A stretch of DNA of 20,557 nucleotides from Rikenellaceae bacterium (GTDB lineage Bacteria > Bacteroidota > Bacteroidia > Bacteroidales > Rikenellaceae): assembly GCA_020859745.1 (NCBI GenBank), contig JAJBVQ010000224.1, positions 1-20,557 on the forward strand, read 5' to 3'. The notes beneath the pieces were generated by a model. That model saw only the letters and a program-made list of their open reading frames with translations, had not been told where the DNA came from and searched no databases. The translations under genes and the position numbers were made by a program. Shown one piece after another: positions 14,951-20,557 of this stretch (within the stretch, counting starts at the first letter, position 1; each line of letters starts with the position of its first letter).

Positions 14951-15694
14951 ATGACAGAGAAGGAAAAACTTAAAGCATACCTCCAATACAAAGGTATCAG
15001 TAAGAACAGGTTCTATACGGAAACAGGCTTTTCTGTCGGCTTCCTGGACAGCGGACGCAGTCTGGGGGCGGATAAGGTTAAGATAATCATCAATAAGTTC
15101 CCGGATCTGAGCCTCGATTGGTTGATCATGGACATCGGGGAGATGATCATCGAGCCCCGGCCGCAGGGGATCGCGTACGACATGCGCCAGAACGCTTCGC
15201 ACCTCGAAGAGCCGGAAAGTCCTTATTACGTGCCGACGCGGATCTATACGCCGGGCTCGGCGGAGATCTTAGCCGAGCAGCCGCGACGCATTCCGCTTTA
15301 CGATTTCGAGGCGGCGGTGGGGCTGGCCCCGGTGTTCGACGGCCGGACGGCGCCCTCGAGCTACCTGTCGATCCCCGAACTGCCGCGCTGCGACGGGGCG
15401 GTGAAGATGCGGGGCGATTCGATGTACCCGTTGCTCAAGGCGGGCGACATTGTAGTCTACAAGCAGGTGCGCGACTGTTCGAACATCATCTGGGGCGAAA
15501 TGTACCTCGTGTCGTTCAGCTATGACGACGAGGAGTACACGACGGTCAAATACCTGAACCGCATTGAGGAGCGGCCGGACTATGCGCGGCTGGTGAGCTA
15601 CAATGCACACCATGCGCCGATCGAGGTGCCGCTTTCGGCGATCCGTGCGCTGGCGATCGTCAAGGCCAGCGTACGGTTCAACACGATGGGCTAA
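14951..15694 (+). CDS. S24 (LexA/CI-like) transcriptional regulator
   Basis: 247 residues. The ATG at 14951 was chosen because it follows the AT-rich control region and begins the HTH; the frame is open further upstream but without sense. The N-terminal domain (about 1-65) has a phage-repressor-type HTH (KLKAYLQYKGISKNRFYTETGFS, then LSLDWLIMDIGEMI). The C-terminal S24 peptidase-like domain has Ser157 in MRGDSMYP and Lys200 in TTVKYL, the Ser/Lys dyad of LexA and CI. The expected self-cleavage region is FEAAVGLAP (119-127), with AVG instead of the common AG/CG bond. It probably represses the divergent promoter and may respond to DNA damage. It could be the relic of a prophage switch or a resident regulator. 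Confidence 0.87.
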   Translation: MTEKEKLKAYLQYKGISKNRFYTETGFSVGFLDSGRSLGADKVKIIINKFPDLSLDWLIMDIGEMIIEPRPQGIAYDMRQNASHLEEPESPYYVPTRIYTPGSAEILAEQPRRIPLYDFEAAVGLAPVFDGRTAPSSYLSIPELPRCDGAVKMRGDSMYPLLKAGDIVVYKQVRDCSNIIWGEMYLVSFSYDDEEYTTVKYLNRIEERPDYARLVSYNAHHAPIEVPLSAIRALAIVKASVRFNTMG

Positions 15695-15707
15695 TTCTTT
15701 TTAAACA

Positions 15708-16224
15708 TTCGTTTATTTGTCTGTATTCGCAGAGAACTGTTCTCTTTGTGAACAACCGACGTTGCCAGCGAATCCAGAGGCCGTTTACGAACTATGGTAA
15801 GCGGCGAGGAGGAACCGAGTGGCGTACCGAGATCAAAGCCCGCTTGCTGGATTTGGCGAGGTAGCACGAGGAAACCGCAGGTAAAACAAGCGCAGCGCAG
15901 TTAGCGAGAACCAGAAAACCGACGCTCGAAGCAAGAGCAGAGACCGCTGGCGGGCTATGCCTTGTAAGGAGGAGGAAGGCGAAGCCAAACTTTCAAGGAT
16001 GCTAACGCATCCTAAACCTGCCGGGTTCCCGTGTTTCTGGGCCGGGGACTTTCCGGCGAGCGCACTTAAGGCTTAATTTACATTAATGCGCCGCCGTGAA
16101 AGCCCCGACCCGAACGAACTAAGACCGACACGCCCGGATTAGCGAAGCTCTGGAAAGTTCCTTTGGTTCTTTCCTTTCAAGGAAAGAACAGTCACTCACA
16201 GCACAAGTACAATAAAACGAACGG
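15708..16224. repeat. Large structured non-coding element, ends related to 8721-9086
   Basis: No gene is seen in the 606 bp between the S24 gene and the lipid-kinase gene. The right end (16166-16200) carries the hairpin GTTCTTTCC/GGAAAGAAC and then AGTCACTCACAG, matching the right end of the 8721-9086 element. The left end (15708-15742, with ACTGTTCT) is an imperfect inverted counterpart. Inside are a long imperfect stem of about 20 bp (16044-16064 with 16086-16106) capped by an AT-rich loop, a perfect 7-bp hairpin AGGATGC-TAAC-GCATCCT (15996-16013) and GCGGCGAGGAGGAA (15801-15814), which recurs in inverted form at 20511-20524. It looks like a second, longer member of the same class. Confidence 0.65.
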
Positions 16225-16272
16225 TTATAGAAATTTACCCTTTTCGGACGGTGAGTTCCGGAAAGGGTTTCG

Positions 16273-16280
16273 TATTTTTG
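16273..16280 (+). promoter_or_regulatory. Candidate -7 promoter element for the lipid-kinase gene
   Basis: TATTTTTG, an exact TAnnTTTG match, 20 nt before the ATG at 16301. It lies just outside the repeat that ends near 16224, so the element does not carry the promoter. Confidence 0.5.
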
Positions 16281-16300
16281 TCCCTCAGTAAAGTTACGTT

Positions 16301-17269
16301 ATGCCGGTGGATTTCGATATATCGCAACGCTGGGCGGCCATCGTCAATCCGGTGGCGGGCAGCGGGCGCGGACTGGAGGACTGGCCGCAGATCAGCGGCC
16401 TGCTCCGCGACGAGGGGATCGGGGTGGATGCTATGTTCACGCTCCGCAAGTACCATGCCACGGAGCTGGCGGTGGCGGCGGTGCGGCAGGGCTACCGACG
16501 GATCATCGTGGTGGGCGGCGATGGGACGATCCACGAGACGGTCAACGGCATTTTCATCCAACAGGAGTGCCCCACGACTCAGATCCTGATGGCGGTGATC
16601 GCGGTGGGGACGGGCAACGACTGGATACGCATGTTCGGTATCCCGCGCAATTACCGGGACGCGATACGGTCTATCAAGGAGGGACACGCCTTTTTGCAGG
16701 ACGTGGGGCGGGTGAGCTATTACGAGTCGAAAGTGCATCAGGTTCGTTACCTGGCCAATGTGGCGGGGGTGGGGTACGACGCGGCGGTGTGCCGGGGTTT
16801 CAACCGCCTGAAGGAGAAGGGGTACCGGGGAAAGTGGATCTACCTGTTCAGCGTTTTCCGCGAGGCGCTGCGCTACCGGGCGCGCCGGGTCAGGATCGAG
16901 GTGGACGGCGAGGAGGTCTTTCGCGGCCGGCTGTTCACGGGGACGGTGGGCATCTGCAAGTACACGGCGGGCGGGCTGACCCAGACGCCGAACGCCATTG
17001 CGGACGACGGCCTGTTCGACCTGACGGTGATCCCGGACATGAACCGGGTGCGGCTTTTCAGCCGTTTCCGGGTGGTCTACACGGGCAATATATACGATAT
17101 TCCGGGGATCTCGCTGTTCCGCGGGGGACATATCGCGGTACATGCCGAGCGTCCGATCCGGCTGGAGATCGACGGCGAGATACTGGGCTTTTCGGATTTC
17201 GAATTCCGGATCGTCGAGCGTGCGGTGCGCGTGGTGGTGAGCGAGAAGTTTATCCGGGACCGGGCGTGA
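16301..17269 (+). CDS. Diacylglycerol/sphingosine kinase family lipid kinase (DagK catalytic domain)
   Basis: 322 residues, typical for YegS/DgkB-like enzymes. Catalytic-domain motifs: NPVAGSGRG at 16-23 (nucleotide-binding start), VGGDGTIHETVNG at 71-83, where GGDGT is the family hallmark, and GTGNDWIR at 103-110. The C-terminal beta-sandwich has the usual GLTQTPNAIADDGLFDLTVI segment near 226-246 and EIDGE near the end. The enzyme phosphorylates a lipid head group using ATP at the inner membrane. In Bacteroidota the substrate could be diacylglycerol, a sphingoid base or a ceramide; sequence alone cannot choose. It is not in an operon: 0.6 kb of repeat lies before it and 0.73 kb after. Confidence 0.9.
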   Translation: MPVDFDISQRWAAIVNPVAGSGRGLEDWPQISGLLRDEGIGVDAMFTLRKYHATELAVAAVRQGYRRIIVVGGDGTIHETVNGIFIQQECPTTQILMAVIAVGTGNDWIRMFGIPRNYRDAIRSIKEGHAFLQDVGRVSYYESKVHQVRYLANVAGVGYDAAVCRGFNRLKEKGYRGKWIYLFSVFREALRYRARRVRIEVDGEEVFRGRLFTGTVGICKYTAGGLTQTPNAIADDGLFDLTVIPDMNRVRLFSRFRVVYTGNIYDIPGISLFRGGHIAVHAERPIRLEIDGEILGFSDFEFRIVERAVRVVVSEKFIRDRA

Positions 17270-18001
17270 GGTCGGGCGGCGGGGGCTGTTAATGCGGAGG
17301 GAAACGTTAGCTTCGCAACGAAAACGGGCCGGGGACGAAAAGCGCGACTCGCCAGGGTCGCCGGGCCTGCACGCAGGCGCTTTAGGGTAGTTACAGCCCT
17401 GTCGGCTTGCCTGAAGGTATCACAGCCGAACCATTAAAAAGCGATTAGCGCGACTCGTCAGAGTCGTCGGATTGTCGCCAGTCCTCCGAAGGCATCCGAC
17501 CGGCGGCAGTACGAGAACAAGAGAACGAAAAGCCGGGTTCCCGCGTCAGTAGTGAGTCGCGCCAAGCCGCTTGGGGTAGTTACAGCCTCACCGGTGTGCC
17601 CGCAGGCACCGGGGCACAAGCCCGGGAGTGCGAGTAGCTCGGTTCCTGTGCCTGCGGCGAACCGTCCCGGATAGAGGATTGCGGAACCAAAGGAGTAGCG
17701 CAGCTAATAGGAGAGTCCACGGCTGCCGCGGATAGCGGACGGCCCGGAGCCACCCCGGGCGTAGGGCCGCAATAAATTGCCTCCCTGCGCTGGCTCCGGC
17801 CGGGTCGCTAATGCGGATAACCGACCACCTACCCTTTCGACATCGGTCTGCTGTTCCTTCGGGCATTCCGACCGGGAGTTTTCTCCGTGGAAAGAGTGGG
17901 TGCGGCCCGAATATAATTGAAACTCAAGCATGCAAGTATAATAGGGTAAAGTCGTGTATACTTCCCTGAAATAAAACACTAACACCAAACCGATCCTACC
18001 G
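17270..18001. repeat. Repeat-rich non-coding interval before the phosphoesterase
   Basis: Within about 0.73 kb there are two imperfect copies of a 23-bp hairpin sequence beginning GCGCGACTCG (17342-17364 and 17448-17470). Two GGGTAGTTACAGCC boxes lie at 17385-17398 and 17574-17587. Also present are GCCAAGCCGCTTGG (17561-17574), GGTGTGCCCGCAGGCACC (17593-17610), AAGGAGTAGCGCAGCTA (17690-17706) and a GCGTAGGGCCGCAAT block (17759-17773). Most of these boxes also occur in the 8721-9086 element, in partly different order. The last 150 bp (about 17850-18001) are AT-richer and probably hold the phosphoesterase promoter, although no clear TAnnTTTG was found. The short open frames here look like chance. 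Confidence 0.65.
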
Positions 18002-18970
18002 ATGAAAAAAATCTTTCTTTCCGTGTGCCTGTTCCTGACGGCCCTGTCGGTTCCGTTGCGGGGGGCCGAAAAAGTGCGTTTTGTCGTTTACAGCGACCTG
18101 CACCACGACCTGATCCCGTCCCGGCCGGAGGCACTGCGGGGGATTGTCGGGGCTGCGGAACGGGAAAAGGCGGATTTCCTGATCGACCTGGGCGACTTGG
18201 CATTCCCGCTGCCGCAGAACCGGGTGATCGCGGATATTCTCGATTCGGTGCAGATGCCGGTCTACCATGTGCTGGGCAACCACGATATGGACCGCTCGGA
18301 TAAAAAGGCCTACATGGACTTTTTCGGGATGGAGGCGCCGCACTACTGTTTCGACCGGGGCAAGTTCCGGTTTATCGTGCTGGACACCAACTTTTTCCTC
18401 GATAAAGAGGGGAACGAGCACCCGTATGCGGATGCGAATTATTACGGGGCGCCGGTGCGGGAACATATGAGTGCGGAGCAGCTGGAGTGGCTCAAGGGGT
18501 TGCTGGCGGATCGTTCCAAAATCGTGGTGATCTTCAGCCATGCGCCGCTCAATGACAAATATGACAGGGTGGAGCAATACGCGCCGATCCACAAGATCAT
18601 CACCGAGGCGCGGGACGCGGGAACGCGTATCGCGGCGGTCGTGGGAGGGCATAACCACAGCGACAGCCATTACCTGATCGACGGGATCAACTACCTGCAA
18701 ATGAACAGCGCGAGTTATATCTGGGGCGGGGAGGAGTTCACGAGCCGGGAGCATTATCCGGACTCGGTCTACAAGAAGTATCCGAGCCTCCAATACTGCA
18801 TTCCGTATGCGGTGCCGCTCTATGCGGTATTCACGATCGACACGCGGGGCAACCTGACGGTCGAGGGGATGGAAGGCTGCTACCTGCCCCCGGCGCCCGA
18901 TCCGGCGAAGCTGGCCGCGAAACCTTACCGTTGCTCGCCGTCGGTGGAGAGCCGTAAACTGAAATTCTGA
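18002..18970 (+). CDS. Secreted calcineurin-like metallophosphoesterase
   Basis: 322 residues. A signal peptide covers about 1-22 (MKKIFLSVCLFLTALSVPLRGA). The metallophosphoesterase fold motifs are all present: SDLHHD at 31-36 (D32, H34), DLGD at 62-65, GNHD at 92-95, FSH with His180, and GGHNH at 215-219. These ligate the two metal ions. The likely role is hydrolysis of a phosphate mono- or diester in the periplasm or at the surface; the substrate is unknown. The segment after the motifs (GINYLQMNSASYIWGG) is typical of Bacteroidota extracellular phosphatases. A serine hydrolase gene starts 10 nt after its stop (4 nt if GTG is used), so the two are co-transcribed. Confidence 0.9.
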   Translation: MKKIFLSVCLFLTALSVPLRGAEKVRFVVYSDLHHDLIPSRPEALRGIVGAAEREKADFLIDLGDLAFPLPQNRVIADILDSVQMPVYHVLGNHDMDRSDKKAYMDFFGMEAPHYCFDRGKFRFIVLDTNFFLDKEGNEHPYADANYYGAPVREHMSAEQLEWLKGLLADRSKIVVIFSHAPLNDKYDRVEQYAPIHKIITEARDAGTRIAAVVGGHNHSDSHYLIDGINYLQMNSASYIWGGEEFTSREHYPDSVYKKYPSLQYCIPYAVPLYAVFTIDTRGNLTVEGMEGCYLPPAPDPAKLAAKPYRCSPSVESRKLKF

Positions 18971-18980
18971 ACCGGTGCCG

Positions 18981-20453
18981 ATGAACAGCCGACGCCCCGT
19001 ATACACGCCTTATCCGCCCCGTGTGCCTTATGTGCCGCGCGGGGCGGCTCCTGTCCGCGAACCTGCCGGCCCGGGTGCGGGGCCGCATCGTCCCCGGCCG
19101 CAGAAGCGTAAGCGGCGGCGGCTCAAAAAGAGTGTCAAGCGTTTTTTCTGGATCGTGGGCACGCTGGTTTTCCTGTTGATCGCCCGGCCGTGGCATTGGT
19201 TTTCGGGCAAGCCGGGCGGGACGGTGACGGCGAGCGTGGCGGGGGACACGCTGACGACGCCGAAGCCGCTGAACCAGATCCTGAGCAATGCGGACAGCGA
19301 GCTTCCGGAGGCGGTGCGGTTCGACCGGGCGGTGCTGGCCTTTATGCGGAAGTGGGAGCTGACGGGGGCTTCGCTGGCCATTATGAAGGACGGGAACTTG
19401 ATCTACGCCAAGGGCTACGGCTGGGCAGACCGGGAGGACGGCGAGCCGATGGAAGTGAGGCATATCATGCGGATCGCGTCGATCTCCAAACTGGTTACGG
19501 CGACGGCGGTGATGAAGCTGTGGGAGCAGGGCAAATTGAGGCTGGACGGGCGTGTTTTCGGCAAGCGGGGCATACTGAATGACGACCGTTTCTGCCGCTA
19601 TACGGACAAGCGGCTGGAGCAGGTAACGGTGGAGCAGTTGTTGCGGCACCGGGGCGGTTTCTCGGTGCGGTCGGGCGACCCGATGTTCGACTGGCAGATC
19701 GTGGAGCGGGTGTTGGGGCGCAGGCCGCCGTACGGCATGGATGACTATGTGGAGTATGCCACGCGCAGCGGTTTGGGCTACCGGCCGGGGGCGAGGACTT
19801 ATTATTCGAATCTGGGCTATGTGGTGCTGTCGAAGGTGGTGGAAAAGGTGTCGGGGGTGCCGTACGAGCGGTATGTGCAGGACAGCATACTGGCCCCGGC
19901 GGGGTGTTACGACATGCACATCGGACGCAGCCTCCACGAGGAGAAGTTCCCGAACGAGGTGCGTTACTATGAGGTGAAGGAGGCGGAGGATGTCCCGGCA
20001 TGCGACGGTACGGGGCTGCCGGTGCCGAAGAGCAACGGGGGAAACGATATTCAGGGCCTGAGCGGTGCGGGGGGCTGGGTGGCGTCGCCGACGGAGCTGT
20101 TGCGTTTCGTGGCGGCGATCGACGGGAGTCCGTCGCGCCCGGATATCCTCAAACCGGCGACGGTACGCAAAATGACGGCGGAGGTGAAAGGGGAACTGCC
20201 GATCGGCTGGATGCATACGCACCGGGACGGGACGTGGTCGCGCACGGGGACGATGGCGGGCACGAATGCGCTGCTGCGCAAGCAGAGCAACGGTTATGTC
20301 TGGGTGTTCGTGACCAATACGAGCAGCTGGAAGGGCTCGCGGTTCCATAACCAAATCGGCACAATGCTGCGCCAGGCGTTCGACAAGGTGACGGAGTGGC
20401 CGGAAAAGGATATGTTCGAGGCGGACAGCCTGATGAACGGGGATGGCAATTAA
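18981..20453 (+). CDS. Membrane-anchored serine hydrolase, class C beta-lactamase family
   Basis: 490 residues from ATG at 18981; a GTG at 18975 would add two residues and is the alternative start. The N-terminal 52 residues are proline- and arginine-rich and cytosolic (PRPQKRKRRRLKKSVKR), followed by one membrane helix at about 55-68 (FFWIVGTLVFLLIA). The catalytic domain (about 110-480) is periplasmic. Its SxxK motif is SISK at 167-170, the YxN motif is YSN at 275-277, and TRTG-like SRTGTM occupies the KTG position near 407-412. Such proteins are more often peptidases or esterases (AmpH, EstB-like) than resistance enzymes. The preceding phosphoesterase gene suggests a shared envelope role. 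The long basic proline-rich tail is unusual for the family. Confidence 0.88.
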   Translation: MNSRRPVYTPYPPRVPYVPRGAAPVREPAGPGAGPHRPRPQKRKRRRLKKSVKRFFWIVGTLVFLLIARPWHWFSGKPGGTVTASVAGDTLTTPKPLNQILSNADSELPEAVRFDRAVLAFMRKWELTGASLAIMKDGNLIYAKGYGWADREDGEPMEVRHIMRIASISKLVTATAVMKLWEQGKLRLDGRVFGKRGILNDDRFCRYTDKRLEQVTVEQLLRHRGGFSVRSGDPMFDWQIVERVLGRRPPYGMDDYVEYATRSGLGYRPGARTYYSNLGYVVLSKVVEKVSGVPYERYVQDSILAPAGCYDMHIGRSLHEEKFPNEVRYYEVKEAEDVPACDGTGLPVPKSNGGNDIQGLSGAGGWVASPTELLRFVAAIDGSPSRPDILKPATVRKMTAEVKGELPIGWMHTHRDGTWSRTGTMAGTNALLRKQSNGYVWVFVTNTSSWKGSRFHNQIGTMLRQAFDKVTEWPEKDMFEADSLMNGDGN

Positions 20454-20489
20454 CCGACCGGTTTTATCACCACCCGCTGTATGGAACCG

Positions 20490-20557
20490 TCCCTATGTTG
20501 ACCTTCGGTCTTCCTCCTCGCCGCTCGGCAGTGTACAAGCAAGCTTGCACTGCACTC
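20490..20557 (-). repeat. Start of another repeat at the right edge (partial)
   Basis: After the serine hydrolase stop no gene is seen. GCGGCGAGGAGGAA (minus strand, 20511-20524) is identical to 15801-15814 in the large element, and both are followed by a similar ACCGA. A hairpin GCAGTG/CACTGC follows at the very end. The element continues beyond the window. Confidence 0.45.

Noticed and set aside
15708..16224. RNase P RNA, tmRNA or other housekeeping RNA
   Set aside because: The conserved GAGGAAAGTCC core of RNase P and the tRNA-like TTCGA/CCA ends of tmRNA are absent.
17704..17988. 94-codon minus-strand frame before the phosphoesterase
   Set aside because: Its C-terminal half is translated repeat boxes and its N-terminal half lies in an AT-rich promoter region; no family resemblance.
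18831..20354. 507-codon open frame antisense to the serine hydrolase
   Set aside because: It is a GC-driven shadow: low-complexity Arg/Pro/His-rich translation with no family pattern, while the plus strand encodes a clear catalytic domain.

Overview
This is about 20.6 kb of GC-rich DNA from a member of the Bacteroidota, most likely an Alistipes-like member of the Rikenellaceae. Three things point there. The gene order parA-parB-DUF5683-mltD and the FGCD biotin block are typical of the phylum. The octamer TATTTTTG, which fits the Bacteroidota -7 promoter consensus TAnnTTTG, sits upstream of four unrelated genes. The lipoprotein and signal-peptide styles also fit. Genus is an inference from base composition and gene content, not from a marker gene.

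Layout. From 1 to 13.7 kb nearly everything is on the minus strand, so read it right to left. parA, parB, a DUF5683 membrane protein and an MltD-like lytic transglycosylase (13670 to 9089) form a chromosome-segregation and cell-wall operon. A 0.38-kb non-coding element framed by a 40-bp inverted repeat separates it from a catabolic/E. coli-type ornithine carbamoyltransferase gene (8705-7707). After a second repeat comes a tight six-gene operon: comB (2-phosphosulfolactate phosphatase), a DUF2007 protein, then bioF, bioG, bioC and bioD (7481-3155). After a further repeat come a CPBP-family membrane protease, a lipoprotein of the SurA/PpiC type and a SurA-like periplasmic peptidyl-prolyl isomerase that runs off the left edge.

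From 13.8 to 15.7 kb lies a small accessory cluster: a DUF5131 (phage Gp37/Gp68 family) protein, a 77-residue putative HTH protein, and a divergent S24/LexA-like regulator. The two divergent genes share a 109-bp AT-rich control region with two candidate promoters and a palindrome. From 16.3 kb the genes are on the plus strand: a diacylglycerol/sphingosine kinase-family lipid kinase, then a secreted calcineurin-like phosphoesterase and a membrane-anchored serine beta-lactamase-like hydrolase as an apparent pair.

The most unusual content is between the genes. Five intergenic intervals and the right edge carry pieces of dispersed, structured, apparently non-coding repeats built from recurring boxes: GGGGTAGTTACAGCC, a GGTGTGCCCGC-GGCACC hairpin, AAGGAGTAGCGCAGCTA and GCCAAGCC-GCTTGG. 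Two copies show base changes that preserve pairing in nested stems, and two larger elements share a GAAAGAACAGTCAC end. These are the best candidates for something undescribed. The protein-coding genes are otherwise recognisable families. No tRNA, rRNA, CRISPR array, transposase or parS site was seen.
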